This document shows positions 17,628 to 27,921 of a stretch of 64,000 nucleotides of DNA, piece after piece. The translations under genes and the position numbers were made by a program. Below the pieces are notes generated by a model that had not been told where the DNA came from, did not search any database, and worked only from the letters and a program-made list of their open reading frames with translations. The stretch comes from Melieria omissa (lineage: Eukaryota; Arthropoda; Insecta; Diptera; Ulidiidae), in NCBI GenBank assembly GCA_963971225.1, contig CAXARI010000035.1, positions 62,001 through 126,000 on the forward strand, written 5' to 3'. Each line of letters starts with the position of its first letter. Position 1 is the stretch's first letter.

Positions 17628-20016
17628 ATATAGATGTATCATGTGGTCGATATCACTTTTCCACAACGAAATTCTCCTGCATTATTTGAGATAGCGAGAA
17701 GATTGACCCCATTTATGAAAGCTCAAAACTCCAGCTAGGTTTTAAGGTTATTATTTTTTCTATAAACCTAGAATCATCATATTTTACAAGCATTTTATCG
17801 ATTTTGCAGTAGGCAGCCATTTAATGTCACTTTTGCGCATCGATCTGTTCATGATTGCCGAACAGTAATCAAATTATTGATTTAATTTGATAAAGCCGCA
17901 ATCTCTAGCTACATTTTAAGGGGTTTTTTATTAACGTAACCATACCGTTTGGAATCTATAAGCACTTTAGTGGTGAGTGTGTATTTTGTAATAGGCAGTT
18001 TTTCAATGTTATCCTTGCGCATCGATATGCTCATTATTCCTGACGGATAATGAAAAGTTAGGGACCAATATAGAAAGCATAAGACTCTGGCTAAATTTTA
18101 AGGGGTCAATTATTAATATGCACTTATGCATTTGGTGTTGACAAGCATTTTAGTGGTTGCACCCAAGTAGCAATTTTTTCAAAGTCACCGTTCCAAATCG
18201 ATTTGCTTTCGAACCTTGGGGTATAGAAGGATGATTGATACCATTATAGAAAGCATACGAGTCTAGCTAAATCATAAGGCATAATATTATTAAAATCCGT
18301 TAACGCGTCGAGATTTAACAGCCATAATTTCGATCATGCTGCCGGTGGGATATTTTTTTTATTTACCAAATTGGTGAAAGGTGGTCACTCTGGCTTAATT
18401 TTGACGCCATTTTTATTAAAGTGATTGTGCGTACTTAGGTTCCACAAGCATTTGTTGGTTATATAGATCAGAGGTGCATTCTTTCAATCAGTCGTTGTTG
18501 TGACAGCAACGAAGCAACACGTGTGGGGGCTGCGCGGATTTTTGTTTTGTTGCCTCAAGAAATTATATGTATGAAAAAAAATTAGATGCTTTTGTTGTTG
18601 TAGTTTTTGTGTGTATGCTTTTTTGTGTTGGCGATTGGTTGGCCTTTCGGCAATGTCAAATGGGAACATTATATTTTTTTCACTTATAATTTTAAGGGTC
18701 AAGCGAAATGCACAATGTGCTTTCAACTAATTCAATTAATTAAATAATTTGTTTGCATTTTTTTGGGCAACTTTAAATGTATTGGTTTTTGCTTTTCCAT
18801 AAGAAGACTTTGGGCACCCCTGATATAGATGTATCATGTGGTCGATATCACTTTTCCACAACGAAATTCTCCTGCATTATTTGAGATAGCGAGAAGATTG
18901 ACCCCATTTATGAAAGCTCAAAACTCCAGCTAGGTTTTAAGGTTATTATTTTTTCTATAAACCTAGAATCATCATATTTTACAAGCATTTTATCGATTTT
19001 GCAGTAGCCAGCCATTTAATGTCACTCTTGCGCATCGATCTGTTCATGATTGCCGAATAGTAATCAAATTATTGATTTAATTTGATAAAGCCGCAATCTC
19101 TAGCTACATTTTAAGGGGTTTTTTATTAACGTAACCATACCGTTTGGAATCTATAAGCACTTTAGTGGTGAGTGTGTATTTTGTAATAGGCAGTTTTTCA
19201 ATGTTATCCTTGCGCATCGATATGCTCATTATTCCTGACGGATAATGAAAAGTTAGGGACCAATATAGAAAGCATAAGAGTCTGGCTAAATTTTAAGGGG
19301 TCAATTATTAATATGCACTTATGCATTTGGTGTTGACAAGCATTTTAGTGGTTGCACCCAAGTAGCAATTTTTTCAAAGTCACCGTTCCAAATCGATTTG
19401 CTTTCGAACCTTGGGGTATAGAAGGATGATTGATACCATTATAGAAAGCATACGAGTCTAACTAAATAATAAGGCATAATATTATTAAAATCCGTTAACG
19501 GGTCGAGATTTAAGAGCCATAATTTCGATCATGCTGCCGGTGGGATATTTTTTTTATTTACCAAATTGGTGAAAGGTGGTCACTCTGGCTTAATTTTGAC
19601 GCCATTTTGATTAAAGCCATTGTGCATACTTAGGTTGCACAAGCATTTGATTGGTTATATAGATCAGAGGTGCATTCTTTCAATCAGTCGTTGTTGTGAC
19701 AGCAACGAAGCAACACGTGTGGGGGCTGCGTGGATTTTTGTTTTGTTGCCTCAAGAAATTGTATGTATGAAAAAAAATTAGATGCTTTTGTTGTTGTAGT
19801 TTTTGTTTTGGCGATTGGTTGGCCTTTCGGCAATGTCAAATGGGAACATTATATTTTTTTCACTTATAATTTTAAGGGTCAAGCGAAATGCACAATGTGC
19901 TTTCAACTAATTCAATTAATTAAATAATTTGTTTGCAATTTTTTGGGCAACTTTAAATGTATTGGTTTTTGCTTTTCCATAAGAAGACTTTGGGCACCCC
20001 TGATATAGATGTATCA

Positions 20017-20565
20017 CAAGGTTTATAAAATAAAGGTTACGCCACTCGCCATGTTGTGACGTAGAATGAGCAATTCGTAGTGTTGCCACATTTATATACT
20101 TTTTATTCGTATTTTATATATGTTACCTTGCCTCTGAGCTTTAAGCGTTTAAAGTCTTGAAATGGTGTTCCAAAGTATCAACGGCGATGGACTGTTAGCT
20201 GCACCTTGTTATTTGCAGCGGCACATTGAAGAATCGCAACACATTTCTTGCAGTGATAATGTTAAAAAATTAGTTTTTCGATCAAAAATATATTTTCGAA
20301 TACGCAGCCTGAATGCTCAAATGCGAGACAACTCTTGTATTAAAAGGCGTAAACTACAAAAAAATTTAAAATAATTGCATATGCATGTATACATATTTCA
20401 ACTTGCTTAATTTTTACTGTATGGCAACTACCTTTTTTCAGGTTTGTTTACATTTTCTAGCATTTTACAAGCTCGACCAATCAGAGCTCGCTTCTGTGTG
20501 ACATCACACGAGCACAACAACTTTTTTGACGTCTAAGTGGCGGGACCTTTGTTCTATAGACCTTG
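20017..20565 (+). mobile_element. 549-bp TIR element, copy 2
   Basis: It has the same ends and the same flanking GATGTATCA (20,008-20,016 and 20,566-20,574), at the same position in the satellite unit, as copies 1 and 3. One change turns the TGACGTCA palindrome into TGACATCA. Identical placement shows copying with the array rather than a new insertion. Confidence 0.85.
20162..20374 (+). CDS. Small ORF of the 549-bp TIR element, copy 2
   Basis: 70 codons from ATG, the counterpart of the ORF at 16,046. It is near-identical over the first 35 residues. The C-terminus is basic and ends KLQKNLK. Function unknown, with no recognisable domain. Retention of the frame in all three copies may only reflect recent common origin. 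Confidence 0.3.
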   Translation: MVFQSINGDGLLAAPCYLQRHIEESQHISCSDNVKKLVFRSKIYFRIRSLNAQMRDNSCIKRRKLQKNLK

Positions 20566-23500
20566 GATGTATCATGTGGTCGATATCACTTTTCCACAAC
20601 AAAATTCTCCTGCATTATCTGAGATAGCGAGAAGATTGACCCCATTTATGAAAGCTCAAAACTCCAGCTAGGTTTTAGGGTTATTATTTTTCTATAAACC
20701 TAGAATCATCATATTTTACAAGCATTTTATCGATTTTGCAGTAGGCAGCCATTTAATGTCACTCTTGCGCATCGATCTGTTCATGATTGCCGAATAGTAA
20801 TCAAATTATTGATTTAACTTGATAAAGCTGCGATCTCTAGCTATATTTTAAGGGGTTTTTTATTAACGTAACCATACCGTTTGGAATCTATAAGCACTTT
20901 AGTGGTGAGTGTGTATTTTGTAATAGGCAGTTTTTCAATGTTATCCTTGCGCATCGATATGCTCATTATTCCTGACGGATAATGAAAAGTTAGGGACCAA
21001 TATAGAAAGCATAAGACTCTGGCTAAATTTTAAGGGGTCAATTATTAATATGCACTTATGCATTTGGTGTTGACAAGCATTTTAGTGGTTGCACCCAAGT
21101 AGCAATTTTTTCAAAGTCACCGTTCCAAATCGATTTGCTTTCGAACCTTGGGGTATAGAAGGATGATTGATACCATTATAGAAAGCATACGAGTCTAGCT
21201 AAATCATAAGGCATAATATTATTAAAATCCGTTTACGGGTCGAGATTTAAGAGCCATAATTTCGATCATGCTGCCGGTGGGATATTTTTTTTATTTACCA
21301 AATTGGTGAAAGGTGGTCACTCTGGCTTAATTTTGACGCCATTTTGATTAAAGCCATTGTGCATACTTAGGTTGCACAAGCATTTGATTGGTTATATAGA
21401 TCAGAGGTGCATTCTTTCAATCAGTCGTTGTTGTGACAGCAACGAAGCAACACGTGTGGGGGCTGCGCGGATTTTTGTTTTGTTGCCTCAAGAAATTGTA
21501 TGTATGAAAAAAAATTAGATGCTTTTGTTGTTGTAGTTTTTGTTTTGGCGATTGGTTGGCCTTTCGGCAATGTCAAATGGGAACATTATATTTTTTTCAC
21601 TTATAATTTTAAGGGTCAAGCGAAATGCACAATGTGCTTTCAACTAATTCAATTAATTAAATAATTTGTTTGCAATTTTTTGGGCAACTTTAAATGTATT
21701 GGTTTTTGCTTTTCCATAAGAAGACTTTGGGCACCCCTGATATAGATGTATCATGTGGTCGATATCACTTTTCCACAACGAAATTCTCCTGCATTATTTG
21801 AGATAGCGAGAAGATTGACCCCATTTATGAAAGCTCAAAACTCCAGCTAGGTTTTAAGGTTATTATTTTTTCTATAAACCTAGAATCATCATATTTTACA
21901 AGCATTTTATCGATTTTGCAGTAGGCAGCCATTTAATGTCACTCTTGCGCATCGATCTGTTCATGATTGCCGAATAGTAATCAAATTATTGATTTAACTT
22001 GATAAAGCTGCGATCTCTAGCTATATTTTAAGGGGTTTTTTATTAACGTAACCATACCGTTTGGAATCTATAAGCACTTTAGTGGTGAGTGTGTATTTTG
22101 TAATAGGCAGTTATTCAATGTTATCCTTGCGCATCGATATGCTCATTATTCCTGACGGATAATGAAAAGTTAGGGACCAATATAGAAAGCATAAGACTCT
22201 GGCTAAATTTTAAGGGGTCAATTATTAATATGCACTTATGCATTTGGTGTTGACAAGCATTTTAGTGGTTGCACCCAAGTAGCAATTTTTTCAAAGTCAC
22301 CGTTCCAAATCGATTTGCTTTCGAACCTTGGGGTATAGAAGGATGATTGATACCATTATAGAAAGCATACGAGTCTAGCTAAGGCATAATATTATTAAAA
22401 TCCGTTTACGGGTCGAGATTTAAGAGCCATAATTTCGATCATGCTGCCGGTGGGATATTTTTTTTTATTTACCAAATTGGTGAAAGGTGGTCACTCTGGC
22501 TTAATTTTGACGCCATTTTGATTAAAGCCATTGTGCATACTTAGGTTGCACAAGCATTTGATTGGTTATATAGATCAGAGGTGCATTCTTTCAATCAGTC
22601 GTTGTTGTGACAGCAACGAAGCAACACGTGTGGGGGCTGCGCGGATTTTTGTTTTGTTGCCTCAAGAAATTGTATGTATGAAAAAAAATTAGATGCTTTT
22701 GTTGTTGTAGTTTTTGTTTTGGCGATTGGTTGGCCTTTCGGCAATGTCAAATGGGAACATTATATTTTTTTCACTTATAATTTTAAGGGTCAAGCGAAAT
22801 GCACAATGTGCTTTCAACTAATTCAATTAATTAAATAATTTGTTTGCAATTTTTTGGGCAACTTTAAATGTATTGGTTTTTGCTTTTCCATAAGAAGACT
22901 TTGGGCACCCCTGATATAGATGTATCATGTGGTCGATATCACTTTTCCACAACGAAATTCTCCTGCATTATTTGAGATAGCGAGAAGATTGACCCCATTT
23001 ATGAAAGCTCAAAACTCCAGCTAGGTTTTAAGGTTATTATTTTTTCTATAAACCTAGAATCATCATATTTTACAAGCATTTTATCGATTTTGCAGTAGGC
23101 AGCCATTTAATGTCACTTTTGCGCATCGATCTGTTCATGATTGCCTAAAAGTAATCAAATTATTGATTTAATTTGATAAAGCTGCAATCTCTAGCTACAG
23201 TTTAAGGGGTTTTTTATTAACGTAACCCATACCGTTTGGAATCTATAAGCACTTTAGTGGTGAGTGTGTATTTTGTAATAGGCAGTTTTTCAATGTTATC
23301 CTTGCGCATCGATATGCTCATTATTCCTGAAGTATAATGAAAAGTTAGGGACCAATATAGAAAGCATAAGACTCTGGCTAAATTTTAAGGGGTCAATTAT
23401 TAATATGCACTTATGCATTTGGTGTTGACAAGCATTTTAGTGGTTGCACCCAAGTAGCAATTTTTTCAAAGTCACCGTTCCAAATCGATTTGCTTTCGAA

Positions 23501-23789
23501 CCTTGGGGTATAGAAGGATGATTGATACCATAATAGAAAGCATACGAGTCTAGCTAAATCATAAGGCATAATATTATTAAAATCCGTGAACGGGTCGAGA
23601 TTTAGCAGCCATAATTTCGATCATGCTGCCGGTGGGATATTTTTTTTATTTACCAAATTGGTGAAAGGTGGTCACTCTGGCTTAATTTTGACGCCATTTT
23701 GATTAAAGTGATTGTGCGTACTTAGGTTCCACAAGCATTTGATTTGTTATATAGATCAGAGGTGCATTCTTTCAATCAGTCGTTGTTGT

Positions 23790-24298
23790 GACAGCCACGA
23801 AGCAACACGTGTGGGGCTGCGCGGCAGCCATTTAATGTCACTCTTGCGCATCGATCTGTTCATGATTGCCGAATAGTAAGTAGAGTAGTAGACAGCCGCC
23901 GTGGCTCAGTTGGTTAGTGCGCGGTCCAAGCGAGTCGCATGCAGAGCGACGCTAGTTCGAATTCTGCATGTAGTAACACCTAAAAAAAAATAACGGGAAA
24001 CTCGTTTTCTCTTTCGGTGGCTGTCCTCTCAGCTGGAAATGGCAAACCTCTGAGAGTAAAAATTGCCTATGAAAAAGCTCCCAACCTGCCGTTCGGAACC
24101 GGCATAAAACTGTAGGTCCCTTCCACCCGCGTACAAAATTCACACGCACAACCCGGGTGGTTGCGGGAAGCTAGGCCTTAGTCTCGCGTAAGCGGGCTGT
24201 CGTGCCAATCAATTATTATTATGATTGTGCGTACTTAGGTTCCACAAGCATTTGATTGGTTATATCAGAGGTGCATTCTTTCAATCAGTCGTTGTTGT
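23790..24298 (+). repeat. Short 509-bp array unit carrying a SINE
   Basis: The unit jumps from GTGTGGGGCTGCGCGG (left half of the hAT MITE) straight to CAGCCATTTAATGTCAC, so about 0.48 kb is missing. After GAATAGTAA the stretch GTAGAGTAGTAGACA leads into the SINE. After the SINE tail the unit resumes at GATTGTGCGTACTTAGG. The same composite recurs at 41,219, 42,912, 46,511 and 51,738, and shortened at 60,428 and 62,676, so it spread as a block. Confidence 0.85.
23895..24221 (+). mobile_element. tRNA-derived SINE, copy 1 (complete)
   Basis: The head has a pol III A box (TGGCTCAGTTGG, about 23,902) and B box (AGTTCGAATTC, about 23,954), as in a tRNA. A unique body of about 230 bases follows, ending in a short ATT repeat tail (ATTATTATTAT). 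These parts together define a tRNA-derived SINE. No clear target duplication is visible, probably because the copy was rearranged with satellite DNA. The minus-strand ORF at 23,952-24,149 is an antisense by-product. Confidence 0.8.
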
Positions 24299-24751
24299 GA
24301 CAGCAACGAAGCAACACGTGTGGGGGCTGCGCGGATTTTTGTTTTGTTGCCTCAAGAAATTGTATCTATGAAAAAAAATTAGATGCTTTTGTTGTTGTAG
24401 TTTTTGTGTTGGCGATTGGTTGGCCTTTCGGCAATGACAAATGGGAACATAATATTTTTTTCACTTATAATTTTATGGGTCAAGCGAAATGCACAATGTG
24501 CTTTCAACAAATTAAATAATTTGTTTGAATTTTTTTTGGGCAACTTTACATGTATTGGTTTTTGCTTTTCCATAAGAAGATTTTGGGCACCCCCTGATAT
24601 AGATGTATCATGTGGTCGATATCACTTTTCCACAACGAAATTCTCCTGCATTATTTGAGATAACGAGAAGATTGCCCCCATTTATGAAAGCTCAAAACTC
24701 CAGCTAGGTTTTAAGGTTATTATTTTTTCTATAAACCTAGAATCATCATAT

Positions 24752-25184
24752 TGTTACGAATTTTACTTCACAGGTTCGTTTTGATTGTATTTGAAAATAA
24801 AACAACTTCAGTTATCCAGCGCAACGTAGTCAAAACTAACAATCGCTTTATTCACAAATTTGTACTTGTTCTACTTTACACTGCTACTATTGCATGTTTC
24901 CCCATTGCTTGCTCAACACAGACTCGACCCCTTGCGCTGCCACTGCTGCTTTTATACCACTTTTCTTATCGCGCCGAAGTTTCTTGCAACTTCTAATTGG
25001 AAAGCGCTCGACCATTCTCGCACAGCCCATTTCGAGAACCATCCTTGCCATATCGGACTATACCAAGCGAATTTATAACAGTTTTGCTGTACTTCACAGT
25101 GCATGCCTAAAAGTATGCTTGCAAAACATTCGTGCGGAGAAAGGCATTCCTGTACAGTGCGGCACAGAATTTCTCATCGTATCA
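24752..25184 (-). repeat. 3' LTR of the deleted Gag-IN element
   Basis: 433 bp, near-identical to 27,499-27,921 except for a block at about 24,851-24,905 where the two LTRs are unrelated in sequence. The purine-rich run AGTGATGGGCAG (minus strand, 25,185-25,198) lies directly before it as polypurine tract and overlaps the ORF stop. Confidence 0.85.
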
Positions 25185-25195
25185 CTGCCCATCAC

Positions 25196-27436
25196 TTAGA
25201 CTTGTTCGTCCCGAACAAGTACCGAGGCTCCGCCGGAGTAAGACGCCAGGCGCTCCAAATGGACTACTTTCAGCCTGGCGTTTCCGCTACAGCAGCGTTG
25301 AACCCTGTACACCACGTCATTAATCCTGGTCACGACCTTGTATGGTCCTTCCCATGACGTTTGAAGCTTTGGAGACAAACCTTTCCTGCGCTGCGGGTTG
25401 TAAAGCATTACCAGATCGCCTTCTTGGAACCCCTCTGGGTTAGCCCGTAGACCATAGCTCACTTTCAACCTGCTTTCAACTAGTAGAGTGCGGCTCCGCG
25501 ATCTTCTCCTTGGCCCTTTCGCAGCCGAACACCGATTACAACCTCTGATCCACTCAGCGACAGACTCCTGGCATCCTACCCAATAGAACCGCCTTCTTAT
25601 CTTGGCGACAGTTTTTGCGATGCCTAGGTGCCCTCCACTGGAGTCGTTATGGTTTTCCTCGATGACATCGTCGATTCGGCCTCTCGGGACCACTATTAGT
25701 GATTTTCTGGCCCTGCCATCCCTGCTCTCCCACTCGCGGTATAGGCAGCCATCCTGCAGACGTAGACTTTGCCACTGTGCCCAGTAAGCCTTCGCGATCG
25801 GGCTCTCACCAGCCATCTCCTGCCAGTCCGGCCGTAATCTCTGCGCTTTGCCTTTGATGATCTTCGCGAGATCCGTATCCTTGCGCTGGTCCTTCTGTAG
25901 CCTTTCCGCAAGCCAATCTTCCTCTTGCAGAACTCTTACCGACCGAACATCCACAATTTGTTCCTCGTTTTCGGCCTGCGAATTATGCCTGCGTTCGGTC
26001 TCGCACGAATGGTGTGGCAGAGCGTCATCCCTTCTTGGCGACGTCTTTTGTCCGGAACGCTTTTCTCGCAGATGGCAGTCTCGTGATATGTGGCCTTGCT
26101 TGCCACATCGCCAGCAACTGACTCGAGATGATACTGCCCGCAGCCCCGCTGGTGCCCCCGAGCTCACTGTCTGGCTTTGCGTGACACGTCCAGATTGGAC
26201 CCCATGCATCTCCGCAGATGAATGTCGAAAACTTCCCCTCCAGGCCGCCTCATACGTCAATGCGCTTGTCACCGTCTCACGGAATGTCGGCTTGCCCATC
26301 ATCAATGCACTGCGTCGTGTCTCCGGGTCATGAAGACCTTCAATAAACGCCTCAATCTTCATCCTCTCGAGATAATCAGCGCCGAATTTCGGGTAGCACA
26401 ACTGTACGAGCCGCTCAATGTCTGCTGCATACGTCTGCAGCGCCTCGTCTGCTCTTTGCCAGCGGTTCTTCAGCTCGCAATAATACAGCGTTTTGTTGTG
26501 CTCGTCACTGTATCTGGCTGCCAATGCCCTCATGACGGTCTCGTAATCACCTCTCAAACCTTCCGAAACTGTTTGTATTACCTCAGCCGCACGACCTCTT
26601 AGAGCCAGTATCAGCCTCCGACCTTTCCTAACATTGGGCCACTGACTCTCCAAAGCAGCCATCTCGAATTCTAGTTTGAATGTGTCAAACGACGTAGTAC
26701 CGTCATAAGTAGGCACTTCTATGGCAAAACTTTCCGGAGCCGGAGGCAAACATTCTCGTGGCTGTACTTCTCTAAGCCGCTCGTCGATTTTTCTGTTTAC
26801 CGAATCCTCCAGACTGTCAACTCGTTTGTTCAAGGAATCATCCAAGTCATTAACTCGTCTGTTCAGAGAATCATCCAGGCCGTCGACTCGTCTATCCAAG
26901 TGTTCCACTTGCGCTCCCAGGTGCTCCACCTTCACATCAAGCTTGTTTGAGACTTCTTCCACTTTCTGCTCCAAGCGCGCAGAATTTCCCTGAAGCTTGG
27001 TTTCCATTCGCTCCGCTACTTCTCGGTTCGCCGATTCCATTTTCACTATTTCTTGATTCGTACTTTCCAGTTTCGCTGCAATTTGCGCCGACATTTCACG
27101 ATTTTCATTTTCCATTTTGGCTGCCATTTCACGGTTGGAAGTCTCAAACATGCCTTTAAGTGCAACCATAAGCTGGCTCATGTCCATTGCTTGTAGTGGC
27201 GCAGCCGCTGCAGTCGTACTTTGCAATGACGCAGCACCAACAGGCGATTCCTCCACCTTGGCCGACGCCTCTTGTTCCTGCGTTCCGAACTCATGTGCAG
27301 CCCAATCGATGCCTCGTGACTCACACGCCTCTCGCAAGCGCAGCTGCAACTCCACCTTACCGCCAGCAGTCGGCAAATTCCAGGCCGCCAGCTCCTTCCT
27401 CAGCTGGTCAACCTTCAGCAGCTCCAGTTTAACCAT
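25196..27436 (-). CDS. Gag fused in frame to integrase fragments, with N-terminal SAP-like motif
   Basis: 746 codons from a good ATG (27,436 downward). Residues about 5-38 resemble a SAP DNA-binding motif. Residues about 95-222 form a long coiled coil with an exact 11-residue repeat (for example LDDSLNRRVND, 187-210). A Gag capsid domain spans about 235-400 and a CCHC knuckle (CWRCGKQGHISRDC) lies at 441-454. At about 490-500 the sequence passes into the segment that normally follows RNase H, then the integrase zinc-binding set His596, His603, Cys633, Cys636. At about 642-655 it jumps to the integrase C-terminal domain (about 656-730). Two in-frame deletions thus removed protease, RT, RNase H and the integrase catalytic core. 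The ORF is unbroken, so the fusion may have been made and used as a structural protein; that is an inference. Confidence 0.85.
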   Translation of the reverse strand: MVKLELLKVDQLRKELAAWNLPTAGGKVELQLRLREACESRGIDWAAHEFGTQEQEASAKVEESPVGAASLQSTTAAAAPLQAMDMSQLMVALKGMFETSNREMAAKMENENREMSAQIAAKLESTNQEIVKMESANREVAERMETKLQGNSARLEQKVEEVSNKLDVKVEHLGAQVEHLDRRVDGLDDSLNRRVNDLDDSLNKRVDSLEDSVNRKIDERLREVQPRECLPPAPESFAIEVPTYDGTTSFDTFKLEFEMAALESQWPNVRKGRRLILALRGRAAEVIQTVSEGLRGDYETVMRALAARYSDEHNKTLYYCELKNRWQRADEALQTYAADIERLVQLCYPKFGADYLERMKIEAFIEGLHDPETRRSALMMGKPTFRETVTSALTYEAAWRGSFRHSSAEMHGVQSGRVTQSQTVSSGAPAGLRAVSSRVSCWRCGKQGHISRDCHLREKRSGQKTSPRRDDALPHHSCETERRHNSQAENEEQIVDVRSVRVLQEEDWLAERLQKDQRKDTDLAKIIKGKAQRLRPDWQEMAGESPIAKAYWAQWQSLRLQDGCLYREWESRDGRARKSLIVVPRGRIDDVIEENHNDSSGGHLGIAKTVAKIRRRFYWVGCQESVAEWIRGCNRCSAAKGPRRRSRSRTLLVESRLKVSYGLRANPEGFQEGDLVMLYNPQRRKGLSPKLQTSWEGPYKVVTRINDVVYRVQRCCSGNARLKVVHLERLASYSGGASVLVRDEQV

Positions 27437-27498
27437 GTCTGCGTTTTTATAATTTTATTTTACTTTCAGTAATACAATCCTGACTTTCTGACACCAAA

Positions 27499-27921
27499 TG
27501 TTACGAATTTTACTTCACAGGTTCGTTTTGATTGTATTTGAAAATAAAACAACTTCAGTTATCCAGCGCAACGTAGTCAAAACTAACAATCGCTTTATTT
27601 CGCAGATTTACGCTTCGCTTGTATCTACACTTGTTACCACTTTGCTTGCTCAACACAGACTCAACCCCTTGCGCTGCCACTGCTGCTTTTATACCACTTT
27701 TCTTATCGCGCCGAAGTTTCTTGCAACTTCTAATTGGAAAGCGCTCGACCATTCTCGCACAGCCCATTTCGAGAACCATCCTTGCCATATCGGACTATAC
27801 CAAGCGAATTTATAACAGTTTTGCTGTACTTCTCAGTGCATGCCTAAAAGTATGCTTGGAAAACATTCGTGCGGAGAAAGGCATTCCTGTACAGTGCGGC
27901 ACAGAATTTCTCATCGTATCA
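27499..27921 (-). repeat. 5' LTR of the deleted Gag-IN element
   Basis: 423 bp, followed in element orientation by the primer site at 27,497 and below. It differs from the other LTR by a few substitutions and by the replaced block at about 27,600-27,642. Satellite resumes at 27,922 with the duplicated ATAT. Confidence 0.85.

Larger units (their letters stand above)
15566..23789 (+). repeat. Array block A: six near full-length units
   Basis: Units start at 15566, 17307, 18502, 19698, 21435 and 22619. The first is entered in the middle of its hAT MITE because the Osvaldo-like element ends there. Units 1 and 4 carry the 549-bp TIR element. Units 4 and 5 share variants such as GCCATTGTGCATACTTAGGTTGCAC, which shows local duplication. 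Apart from the inserted element no gene is seen. Confidence 0.9.
24752..27921 (-). mobile_element. Internally deleted Ty3/Gypsy LTR retrotransposon
   Basis: LTRs at 24,752-25,184 and 27,499-27,921 flank one long ORF on the minus strand. ATAT is duplicated at both ends (24,748-24,751 and 27,922-27,925), and the uninterrupted satellite has it once. Read on the minus strand the LTR runs TGATACG to CGTAACA. The primer site next to the right LTR (27,497 downward) begins TGGTGTCAGAA, which fits the CCA end of tRNA-Leu for its first 11 bases (from memory). Protease, reverse transcriptase, RNase H and the integrase core are missing, so the element would need enzymes from a complete relative. Its GC content is clearly higher than that of the surrounding array. 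Confidence 0.88.

Noticed and set aside
23895..23970. A genuine tRNA gene
   Set aside because: A and B boxes are present, but I could not fold a full cloverleaf by eye. The sequence continues into a 230-base body with an ATT tail and recurs in several copies, which is a SINE.
25602..27452. Several plus-strand ORFs of 60-160 codons opposite the Gag-IN ORF
   Set aside because: They are shadows of the GC-rich minus-strand coding sequence.
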